NCBI GenBank assembly: GCA_964572855.1 | Contig: CAZNGF010000004.1 | Location: forward strand, 11,571 to 75,570 | DNA: 64,000 nucleotides | Direction of reading: 5' to 3' | Source: CAZNGF01 sp964572855 | GTDB taxonomy: Bacteria > Bipolaricaulota > Bipolaricaulia > RBG-16-55-9 > JAJCYT01 | Program-made: the position numbers and the translations under genes | In this document: positions 51,001 to 58,626 of the stretch, one piece after another | Layout of the letters: each line of letters begins with the position of its first letter | How positions within the stretch are numbered: position 1 is the stretch's first letter | The notes under the pieces: generated by a model | Seen by the model: only the letters and a program-made list of their open reading frames with translations | Database searches by the model: none | Told to the model about the DNA's origin: nothing

Positions 51001-53657
51001 ACCTCGCCCCAGTTGCGTCCGAGCTTGACCTCGACCTCGAGCGGGACGCGCAGTTCCATTACGCCCTCCATGAGCGCGGTCACGCGCTTGCCGACGGCCT
51101 CGGCCTTGTCCTCATTGACCTCGAAGATGAGCTCGTCGTGGACCTGGAGCAGCATGTCGGCGTCGGTTTCATCGGACCGCATCGCGCCGTGGACCGCGAT
51201 CATGGCCAGCTTCATCAGGTCGGCGGCCGTGCCCTGGATGGGCGCGTTGACGGCGTTGCGCTCGTCGAAGCTGCGCTGGTTGAAGTTGCGGCTGTTGATG
51301 GCCGGCAGGTAGCGTCGCCGGCCCAGGGCCGTGGTCACGAAGCCCTGTGCGCGCGCGAGGGCGATCTGGTCGTCCACGAACGCTTTCACGCCGGGATACA
51401 CGTCGAAGAAGCGGTCGATGTAGCCCTTGGCCTCGTCCTGCGGGATCCTCAACTCCTTGCCCAGGCGGTAGGCGCTGATGCCGTAGAGAATGCCGAAGTT
51501 GACGCGCTTGGCCGCCGAGCGCTGCGCGGTGTCGATTTGGTCGTCTTCGAGGTCGAACAGCTCGCGGGCCGTGCGGGCGTGCAGGTCCTCGCCGCTTTGA
51601 AACGTCTCGATCAGCGTCTCGTCGCCCGAGAGGTGGGCCAGCACGCGCAGCTCGATCTGGGAGTAGTCCGCCGCCAGCAGGACCCGGCCCGGCGGCGCCA
51701 CGAACGCCTTGCGGATCTCGCCGCCGATCTCGGTGCGCACGGGGATGTTCTGCAGGTTCGGGTCCGAGGACGACAGCCGCCCCGTGGCCGCGATCGTCTG
51801 GTTGAGCGAGGTGTAGATCCGCCCGGTGTCGGGGTGGACGTAGTCCGGCAGCTTGCGGATGTAGGTGTTCATGAGCTTCTCGAGCTCGCGGTACTGCACC
51901 AGCTTGGCCGGCAGCGCGTGCTGCTCGGCCAGCTCGCCCAGCACGCCCGCGTCGGTGGAGGGGCCGGTCTTGGTGCGCTTGAGCACGGGCAGCCCCAGCA
52001 CGTCGTAGAGCACGCGCCCGACCTGCTTGGGCGAGTTGGGGTTGAACGCCTCGCCGGCGAGTTCGTAGAGCTCGCGCTCGAGCACGTCGAGCCGCTTCTG
52101 GAGCTCGTCGCCCTGCTTCTCCAACATGCCTTTGTCGAGCAGGATGCCGGCCAGCTCGACGTCGGCCAGGACGGGCACGAGCGGAACCTCGACGTCCTCG
52201 AACACGCGCGTGAGCTCTTTGTCGGCCATTTCCTCGGCAAGCACGTCGCGTAAGCGCACGACGATTTCGGCGTCCTCGACGGCGTAGCGCGCGGCCTCGT
52301 CGATGGGCACCTTGCGAAAATCCGGATCGCTCAGGTCCTTGTAGGCCGTCAGGCGCACGCCCAAGAAGCGCTCGGCGATCGCGTCCAGGTTGTGCTGGCG
52401 CGCGGCCGGGTCCAGCAGGTACGAGGCCAGCATCGTGTCGAAGGCGATCCCCTTTAGTTCGATGCCGTAGCGGCGCAGGACCTTGGCGTCGTACTTCAGG
52501 TTCTGGCCGATGAGCTTCACAGATCCTTCCAAGTGGGGTTTGAGGGCGTTCAAGACGACCTCGCGGTCGAGCTGGTCGCCTTCCTCGTGCGCCAGCGGGA
52601 GGTAGTCCCCGGAGAGCGGCTCGAAGGCGAGAGACACCCCAACGATTTCGGCGGCGCGCTCGTCGGTCGAGGTCGTCTCCAGGTCGAACGAGACCCAGTC
52701 GGTTCCCTCGAGCCGTTGCAACAGCGCGTCGAAGTCTTTCTGGGTGTTCACGACGCGGGCGTCGAGGTCGGCGCCCGCCCGCTCGAACAGGTCGAACTCC
52801 TTCAGCAGGCTGTGGAATTCGAGCTGTTCGAACAGCGCCTTGAGTCCCTTCAGGTCGGGCTCGCGGCGGGCGCAGTTGGGCAGCGCCGGCCCGCCGTCCA
52901 CGAGCTTGAGCTGGGCCAGCTCGTGGCTGAGCTCGGCCTGCTGGCGGTGTTTCTCCAGCGCGTTGCGGGCGCGGGCGTTGTCGATCTGGTCCAGCTTGCC
53001 GAGCATGTCCTCCAGCGAGTCGAACTGTTCCAGCAAGGCTTGTGCGGTCTTCTTGCCGATGCTGGGCACGCCGGGGATCTGATCGCTCGTGTCGCCCACC
53101 AGCGCCAGGAAGTCGGCGACCTGGTGCGGGCGGACGCCCAGGTAGTCCTTCACGGCTTCGGGGCCGTAGAGGTCGAAGCCCTGGCCCGGCTGGCGGCTCG
53201 GCTTGAGCACGCGCACATGGTCGTCGACGAGCTGCATCAGGTCCTTATCGCCGGTGAGGATGAGCGTCTCCAGCCCCTGCTCGCGGGCCTGCAGCGCCAA
53301 CGAGGCGATCAGGTCGTCGGCTTCGTACCCGTCTTGAGCGAAGCGCGGCAGGCCCAGCGCATCGACCACCTGCTCGATGATCGGGATCTGCACGCGCAGG
53401 TCGTCGGGCAGCGCGGGTCGGTCGGCCTTGTAGCCCTCGTAGAGGTCGTGCCGGTGCGTGGGCGCGGCCGAGTCGAAGGCCACGGCCGCACGATCGGCCG
53501 GGTACTCGCGCAGCAGTTTCAAGAGCGTGCGCGTGAAGCCGTAGACCGCGCCGGTCGGGAAGCCGTCGCGCGTGGCGAAGTTGGTCAGGACGTGGTAGGC
53601 GGGGTGGTACACCGAGCCCGCGTCCACCAGCGCGAGCCGCTTGGGGGTGTCATTCAT
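50997..53657 (-). CDS. polA: DNA polymerase I
   Basis: 886 residues from the ATG at 53657 with AAAGGGA upstream. Three domains are present. The 5'-3' nuclease (about 1-290) begins LVDAGSVYHPAYH, with DKDLMQLV and the PSIGKKTAQ helix-hairpin-helix. The 3'-5' exonuclease (about 300-490) keeps SFDLETTS, QNLKYDAKVL and YAVEDAEIV, so proofreading looks intact. The polymerase (about 500-886) has motif A AADYSQIELRVLAHLSGDE, motif B RSAAKRVNFGILYGIS and motif C QVHDELIFEV. It removes RNA primers and fills gaps. Its start overlaps the ruvC stop (ATGAATGA). Confidence 0.97.
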   Translation of the reverse strand: MNDTPKRLALVDAGSVYHPAYHVLTNFATRDGFPTGAVYGFTRTLLKLLREYPADRAAVAFDSAAPTHRHDLYEGYKADRPALPDDLRVQIPIIEQVVDALGLPRFAQDGYEADDLIASLALQAREQGLETLILTGDKDLMQLVDDHVRVLKPSRQPGQGFDLYGPEAVKDYLGVRPHQVADFLALVGDTSDQIPGVPSIGKKTAQALLEQFDSLEDMLGKLDQIDNARARNALEKHRQQAELSHELAQLKLVDGGPALPNCARREPDLKGLKALFEQLEFHSLLKEFDLFERAGADLDARVVNTQKDFDALLQRLEGTDWVSFDLETTSTDERAAEIVGVSLAFEPLSGDYLPLAHEEGDQLDREVVLNALKPHLEGSVKLIGQNLKYDAKVLRRYGIELKGIAFDTMLASYLLDPAARQHNLDAIAERFLGVRLTAYKDLSDPDFRKVPIDEAARYAVEDAEIVVRLRDVLAEEMADKELTRVFEDVEVPLVPVLADVELAGILLDKGMLEKQGDELQKRLDVLERELYELAGEAFNPNSPKQVGRVLYDVLGLPVLKRTKTGPSTDAGVLGELAEQHALPAKLVQYRELEKLMNTYIRKLPDYVHPDTGRIYTSLNQTIAATGRLSSSDPNLQNIPVRTEIGGEIRKAFVAPPGRVLLAADYSQIELRVLAHLSGDETLIETFQSGEDLHARTARELFDLEDDQIDTAQRSAAKRVNFGILYGISAYRLGKELRIPQDEAKGYIDRFFDVYPGVKAFVDDQIALARAQGFVTTALGRRRYLPAINSRNFNQRSFDERNAVNAPIQGTAADLMKLAMIAVHGAMRSDETDADMLLQVHDELIFEVNEDKAEAVGKRVTALMEGVMELRVPLEVEVKLGRNWGEV

Positions 53658-54186
53658 GACGTCCCTTTGCAAGCGCTTGGGCGCGAGCCGCGGGCGTGCG
53701 GTGCTCCAGCAGATAGCACAGTGCGATGGCCACGGCGTCGGCGGCGTCGTCCGGTTTGGGCACGGAGCGCAAGCCCAGCAGGCGCTGGATCATGGTCTGA
53801 ATCTGGACCTTCTGTGCCCGGCCGCTGCCGGCCACGCGACGCTTGATCTCGACGGGCGCGTACTCGTGCACCTCGAGCCCGCAGGCGGCCAGCAGCAGCA
53901 CGCCGCGCGCCTGGGCCACATTGATGCCTGTGGTCACGTTCTGCTTGAAGAAGAGCTTCTCGATGGCCAGGGCGTGGGGCGCGTATTCGGCCACAAGCGC
54001 CCGGGTCTCCTCGTAGAGGTGGCGCAGGCGCTCGGTCATGTCATCCCCGGCGGGCGTGGTGATCACGCCCGCCTCGCAGAGCGCGAAGCGGCGGCCCTCC
54101 ACGCCCGCCTCGACCACGGCGTAGCCGACCGTGGCCAAGCCGGGGTCGAGGCCCAGAACGCGCGTCTTGCTTACTCCTTGAGCCAT
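53650..54186 (-). CDS. ruvC: Holliday-junction resolvase RuvC
   Basis: 178 residues from the ATG at 54186, inside the end of the yceD-like gene (16-base overlap); an AAGGAG lies just after this ATG but no later start codon is usable. Catalytic acids: Asp in LGLDPGLATVGY, Glu in AIEKLFF, and the Asp pair in KPDDAADAVAIAL. NVTTGINVAQARG is the usual DNA-contact segment. It cuts four-way junctions in recombination. No ruvA or ruvB is adjacent. Coupled to polA. Confidence 0.95.
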   Translation of the reverse strand: MAQGVSKTRVLGLDPGLATVGYAVVEAGVEGRRFALCEAGVITTPAGDDMTERLRHLYEETRALVAEYAPHALAIEKLFFKQNVTTGINVAQARGVLLLAACGLEVHEYAPVEIKRRVAGSGRAQKVQIQTMIQRLLGLRSVPKPDDAADAVAIALCYLLEHRTPAARAQALAKGRHE

Positions 54187-54680
54187 TGTTGCAGGACGGC
54201 CATACGCGGGTCGCCCGCCTTCCGCTCGTGGCAAGTGCAGGGCTCGAGGTTGCGGTCCGCGCCGCACTCCGGACAGATCCCCAGGCAGTCCGCGCTGCAC
54301 AGGGGCTTGAGCTCCAGGTGGCTGGCGACCAGGCCGAAGCACATCGCGGCCAGGTCGATCTCGGGCTCGTTGGTCACGTAACTGAACGACTCCGGCAGCG
54401 TCTGGGGCGTGGGTGTACCTTTTAGCTGGGTGTGCTCGTGGTGCACGATGTGGTGCGGCACGGGCCGCAGGCAGCGGCTGCAATACTGGTCCAGCTCGAT
54501 CTCGAGCGTGGCCTGCAGCGTCACGACCTCGCCGGGGTTCCACTCGGCCCAGCCCTCCATCTTGAGTTCGGTGTGCAGCTGAATCGGTTCGTGGAAGTCG
54601 TCTTCGTCCAGGGGTTCTGCGTCGGCGAAGGGGACCTGTTCGCCCTCGTGGGCCCGCAGGCGTTTGAGGCTGAGTTTCAT
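54171..54680 (-). CDS. YceD/DUF177-family protein
   Basis: 169 residues from the ATG at 54680 with GAGG 8 bases upstream. The family motif YCSRCLRPVP is followed by a strand-rich domain and a C-terminal Cys cluster (CSADCLGICPECGADRN, then CTC) that probably binds zinc. YceD proteins act in 23S rRNA or ribosome maturation and are usually followed by rpmF (ribosomal protein L32). Here ruvC and polA follow instead, which is unusual. It starts a three-gene overlapping operon. Confidence 0.9.
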   Translation of the reverse strand: MKLSLKRLRAHEGEQVPFADAEPLDEDDFHEPIQLHTELKMEGWAEWNPGEVVTLQATLEIELDQYCSRCLRPVPHHIVHHEHTQLKGTPTPQTLPESFSYVTNEPEIDLAAMCFGLVASHLELKPLCSADCLGICPECGADRNLEPCTCHERKAGDPRMAVLQQWLKE

Positions 54681-54812
54681 GGCCATCACCTCGCCACGAG
54701 CATAGCGTTTTTGCCGATTTCACACAAGTGAATAGGTCGTCTCCCGGCACGGGATCGATCAAAGCGCGTTGTCGCGTTGGGTCCGCAGGCGCGTCTCCCC
54801 TATCATGGGCGC

Positions 54813-54983
54813 ATGGCCGAGTACGAAGGGCGCCAGGGCGAGCTCCCGCTGCCGCCGAGTTGGAGCGGCTACCGCCTCGTGCCGGAAGAGTACGAGTTCT
54901 GGCAGCACCACCCGCACCGCCTGCACGACCGCTTCCGCTATCGGCCGGCGGGAGAGGGCTGGGCGCTGGAGCGGTTGTCGCCT
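54813..54983 (+). pseudogene. C-terminal remnant of pyridoxamine-5'-phosphate oxidase
   Basis: From the ATG the frame reads LPLPPSWSGYRLVPEEYEFW, then HRLHDRFRYR and GWALERLSP, the conserved last 50 residues of PdxH (FMN and dimer contacts). The whole N-terminal FMN-binding part is missing, and the stop after the normal end is lost, so the frame runs on into the convergent cupin gene. A TATCAT box lies 8 bases before the ATG. I read it as a truncated gene. Confidence 0.65.
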
Positions 54984-55020
54984 TACCCCTCCGCTGTGCT
55001 GGGGGAGCGCCTACCGAGGT

Positions 55021-55437
55021 CTAGGCGTTCTGCGCTCGTACGTGCTCCAAATCCGGCCGCAGCACGACGCTCTCCTGCTCGTTGGGGTCGGTGCGGGCCA
55101 GGACGGCGCGGCAGCTCTGCGTCTCGCTGGCGTTGTAGGGCAGGTGCGGCGTGCCGGCCGGGATGTAGAGAAACTCGCCAGCCTTGACGGTGAGGTGCTG
55201 CTCCAGCTTCTCGCCGTACCACATGCCGCTCTCGCCGCTGAGCACGTAGATCGCGGTCTCGTGGTCTTCGTGCAGGTGGGCCCTGGCCCGGCCGCCGGGC
55301 GGGATCTCCAGAAAGTGCATGCAAATCCCCGTGGAACCGACACGCTCGGCCGAGATGGCCGCGCCGTAGTCGAAGCCCTGCTTGCCGTGGTACGTCTCAT
55401 CGGGGCGGATGACCCGACAGGTGGGTTGGTGGTTCAT
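55021..55437 (-). CDS. single-domain cupin protein
   Basis: 138 residues from the ATG at 55437 with AAGGAG upstream. Cupin motif 1 is GGRARAHLHEDHETAIYVLSGE (H, H, E metal ligands), and motif 2 is GEFLYIPAGTPHLPYN (His ligand). A metal-binding, probably non-haem iron or zinc/manganese, cupin. Possible activities include isomerase, dioxygenase or ligand sensing; nothing in the context decides. It lies 25 bases downstream of the sulfotransferase and may be co-transcribed with it. Confidence 0.85.
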   Translation of the reverse strand: MNHQPTCRVIRPDETYHGKQGFDYGAAISAERVGSTGICMHFLEIPPGGRARAHLHEDHETAIYVLSGESGMWYGEKLEQHLTVKAGEFLYIPAGTPHLPYNASETQSCRAVLARTDPNEQESVVLRPDLEHVRAQNA

Positions 55438-55461
55438 GGGAACGCTCCTTGGGAACGGGGT

Positions 55462-56169
55462 TCAAACGGCGCGCGGGTCGAGCACGGCTTGCTCACGAAC
55501 CTGAAGCGCCGGCTCGACGCGCTCAAGGTAGCCGAGCCGGCGCATCTCGGGGCCGAGGTGCTTTTCGAACACGGCGAGCTGCTCGGGCGTGAGTTCGCGC
55601 TCGTGTCGGCCGGCCGATTGGTTTTTGACCGTACGCGTGTGCCGCAGCTTGCGGTCGCCGCCGTTGAGCGTGTTGTACCTGGAAAACGGCAGCAGTCGCT
55701 CGGGCTCGAGCCCGAGGTAGTCGAACAGCGCCGCCAGCGTCGTGTCGGGATCGGCCACGAGGTCTTCGTAGTTGATCCGGTGCCAGCGGTGCTCATGCCG
55801 GAAGTAGTGTCGGTAGACGCGCTTCCAGCGCCGCAGCAGCCCGACGTCGACCCCGTGCTCGTGCCGTCCCTTGGGCCAGAACAGGTAGGCGTAACCCGAC
55901 TCCAGGCTCGAGAGGTAGCTGTCGCGCGGGTCGCGCGCGATCCAGACGAGCTTGTCGAAGCGCCGGTAGAACGGAAAGCGCTTGCCCAGGTACACCAGGT
56001 CCATCGGCTTCATGCAGTAGACCTGTTTGATCGGGACGCCGGCAACGATCTTGCTCCAGGCCCAGAACGAGCTCAAGTCGCTGAAGGAGCGGACTTGGGA
56101 GTGTTGGTTCAGGACGTGCTGCAACAACGTGCTGCCGCTGCGCATCGAGTAGCCGATCAAGATCTTCAT
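55462..56169 (-). CDS. sulfotransferase-family protein
   Basis: 235 residues. PAPS-binding 5' loop RSGSTLLQHVLN near residue 10, the 3'-phosphate loop ARDPRDSYLSSL near 80, and the C-terminal dimer-type region near YEDLVADP. Such enzymes transfer sulfate from PAPS to sugars, lipids or small molecules. The PAP by-product would need a CysQ-type phosphatase, and one is encoded at 40978. The weak ribosome site (GGAGATG) suggests low expression. The acceptor is unknown. Confidence 0.85.
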   Translation of the reverse strand: MKILIGYSMRSGSTLLQHVLNQHSQVRSFSDLSSFWAWSKIVAGVPIKQVYCMKPMDLVYLGKRFPFYRRFDKLVWIARDPRDSYLSSLESGYAYLFWPKGRHEHGVDVGLLRRWKRVYRHYFRHEHRWHRINYEDLVADPDTTLAALFDYLGLEPERLLPFSRYNTLNGGDRKLRHTRTVKNQSAGRHERELTPEQLAVFEKHLGPEMRRLGYLERVEPALQVREQAVLDPRAV

Positions 56170-56321
56170 AATGGGGCCATCTCCAACGGGGCCGGCAACG
56201 CCCCCCTCTCATGTGTTGATTGGAAATGCGCCCCGAGGTTAACCGATCCGACTTGGAAACACCACCTGACGAAAGGGCCGTTTGTCAGCCAATGTGAGGC
56301 GCTCGGTGTGTGCGACCGCGC

Positions 56322-56350
56322 TTGGCACGCGCCCCGGCGATGCTTATCCT
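56322..56350 (+). promoter_or_regulatory. sigma70-like promoter
   Basis: TTGGCA (56322-56327), 17-bp spacer, TATCCT (56345-56350). It precedes the short ORF at 56380 and the bcp gene. Confidence 0.5.
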
Positions 56351-56379
56351 AAGCGGAGGGCAAACCAAAGGAGAATTTC

Positions 56380-56490
56380 TTGAGCGTTTCACCCCGCCAT
56401 TCCGCGCCGATCCAAACGCCGATCGAAATGATCGACCGCACCGTCGAGGACGGGGCCCAAGGGTCTACCGCCGCGAGCGCAAGACGTTGA
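56380..56490 (+). CDS. candidate 36-residue small protein
   Basis: TTG-TGA frame with AAAGGAG 6 bases upstream, 30 bases after a promoter-like sequence. The peptide has a Ser/Pro-rich start and IEMIDRTVEDG in the middle. It may be translated, but no homology is evident. Followed by a degenerate GTAGGGGC repeat and bcp. Confidence 0.35.
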   Translation: MSVSPRHSAPIQTPIEMIDRTVEDGAQGSTAASARR

Positions 56491-56517
56491 ATTATTCGGA
56501 TTAAACGTTCACAACGC

Positions 56518-56540
56518 GTAGGGGCGCCCCCGTGGTCGCC
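56518..56540. repeat. degenerate GTAGGGGC repeat before bcp
   Basis: GTAGGGGCG followed by a CGCCCC arm with incomplete symmetry; probably a decayed copy. Confidence 0.5.
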
Positions 56541-56561
56541 CCGGAGGACGGAGAGGAAACC

Positions 56562-56996
<435 letters not shown>

Positions 56997-57004
56997 GAGG
57001 CCAC

Positions 57005-57157
57005 ATGGACACGGGTTACTGGAGCATGAACGACGAGGGCGAGTTCGAGTACCGCGACGCCGAGTCCGACGCCGTGCTGGACACGGTGTCGTTCGAGAAG
57101 GCGCGCGGTCTGGCGGCGTTTTTCATGTACACCATGATCGAGTCGGTGGGGGAGTAA
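57005..57157 (+). CDS. small acidic protein downstream of bcp
   Basis: 50 residues; AGGAGG 5 bases before the ATG. Acidic N-terminal half (YWSMNDEGEFEYRDAESDAV), then a short helix (VSFEKARGLAAFFMYTMI). No signal peptide or cysteine. The strong ribosome site and spacing to bcp support it as real. The function is unknown. Convergent with the membrane-module gene 11 bases away. Confidence 0.6.
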   Translation: MDTGYWSMNDEGEFEYRDAESDAVLDTVSFEKARGLAAFFMYTMIESVGE

Positions 57158-57168
57158 GGCCCTAGGGC

Positions 57169-58626
57169 TCACGGGGCGGAACCGCTCAACAGGACCGGCA
57201 GCACGAGCGCAAGCACGATCATCAGGGCCCAGAGCGCCGGCGCCGAGGTGAGCACCTGCTGTTTGCGGAAGCGCACGCGCCGGGCCTCGACCTCGGAGCG
57301 CGGCATCCACCAAGGGTTGTAACGCGCCTCCCGGGCGTAGAAGGTGAGCCCGAGCGCGGCCCCGTAGGCCAGGTGGCCCACCAGGCTGGAAAACAGCTGC
57401 GCGGCGCGCATGGCGCTCCAATCCAGCCTGCCTCCGAGGAAGAGCGGCATGAGCGTGAGCGCCCCCAGTACCCACCAGCTGAACCCATACGCCATCCCCC
57501 AGCCCAGCGCCGAGCCGCGGTCGTAGCTGCGGCCGCGGAAGAGCAGCCCGTAGCTCGCGCCGATCAGGACCGCGATCAGCAGGTGGACCAGGAAGCCGGC
57601 CGGCTCGGACGAGGCGCCGACCAGGCCGGCCACGCTCGACAACACGCCCGTCTGCAGCATCACGACGGAAAACGCCAGGCCGCCCCACACGCCGGCCCAC
57701 GCGCCGCGCCCCAGCGCGCGCAGCGCCGAGCTCCCAAGGCTTTCCTCGTGCGGGTCGGACGCGACGTTGGCCAGCAAAAAGCGCGCCAGGCCCGTGAGCC
57801 AGTGGTGGAGCAAGCCGAGCAGCGCGCCGAACACGAGGTAGCCCACCAGCGCCGGGAACGCCGCCCGCGCCTCGGGGAGGCTCCAGGCCAGCCCCGCCCC
57901 CTGGAGCGCGGGGAAGAGCGTCATGCGGAACCCGCCCCAGAGGACGAAGCCGAACAGCGTCCCGCGTACCATCCCCACGCCGCTCCCCTCGCGCGGCCCC
58001 GCGTGCAGCAGCGCAAACGCCGCGCCCGCGCTCAACCCGACCAGCAGCGTAAGCGGCCACGCCGAGCCGAAGGCGCCCGCCGAAAGCGCGCCCAGCTCAC
58101 CCTGGGCCGCCAGCGCCGAGCCGGCCAGCCAAACCGCGATCAACCCGGCCGACCCGCCTCGCGCCAGGGCGCCGGGCCACGCGCTCGGGGGGCGGGCTTC
58201 TTTCTCGGGGCTGATCCACACCAGCGTCAGGGCCGTGGCGATGCCGTAGCCGAGGTGGCCCAGCAGGCTGGGCAGCGCCGTTTGGGCGCTGCCGATGGTC
58301 CAGGTCAGCTCGCCCGTCAGCCACAGGGGCATGAGCGTCAGCGGCCCCAGGAACCACCAGAGCGCCCCGTAGACCAGCCCCCAATAGAGCGTCTCGCCCG
58401 CGCTGGGGCGCTGGTAACAGACCAGCAAGCCGAAGCCCGCGCCGATGAGCGCGGCGATGGCCATGTGGACCAGAAAGCCGACCAGCGGCGCCTTGGCTTG
58501 CAGCAGCGAGGCCACCGTGGTCAGCATGCCCAGCTCGGTCATGGCCGCGCCGAACACGAGCCCGCCGACCAAACCGGCGGCCGCGCCCCGGCCCACAGAC
58601 GCGATCAGGGTCCGGGCAGCCGTCAT
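57169..58626 (-). CDS. membrane protein with three tandem copies of a membrane module
   Basis: 485 residues from the ATG at 58626, which overlaps the NDH-2 stop as ATGA. About 12 transmembrane segments are arranged as three modules of roughly 150 residues (about 5-150, 155-300, 305-460). Modules 1 and 3 share GLVGGLVF, GFLVH-x-x-IA-x-LIGA, WW-x-LG-x-LTLMPL and S-L-x-GHL-x-YG. Module 2 is more diverged. The N-terminus of the upstream NDH-2 has a fourth copy. It probably forms a membrane subunit for that dehydrogenase. No known family is recognised. Confidence 0.75.
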   Translation of the reverse strand: MTAARTLIASVGRGAAAGLVGGLVFGAAMTELGMLTTVASLLQAKAPLVGFLVHMAIAALIGAGFGLLVCYQRPSAGETLYWGLVYGALWWFLGPLTLMPLWLTGELTWTIGSAQTALPSLLGHLGYGIATALTLVWISPEKEARPPSAWPGALARGGSAGLIAVWLAGSALAAQGELGALSAGAFGSAWPLTLLVGLSAGAAFALLHAGPREGSGVGMVRGTLFGFVLWGGFRMTLFPALQGAGLAWSLPEARAAFPALVGYLVFGALLGLLHHWLTGLARFLLANVASDPHEESLGSSALRALGRGAWAGVWGGLAFSVVMLQTGVLSSVAGLVGASSEPAGFLVHLLIAVLIGASYGLLFRGRSYDRGSALGWGMAYGFSWWVLGALTLMPLFLGGRLDWSAMRAAQLFSSLVGHLAYGAALGLTFYAREARYNPWWMPRSEVEARRVRFRKQQVLTSAPALWALMIVLALVLPVLLSGSAP

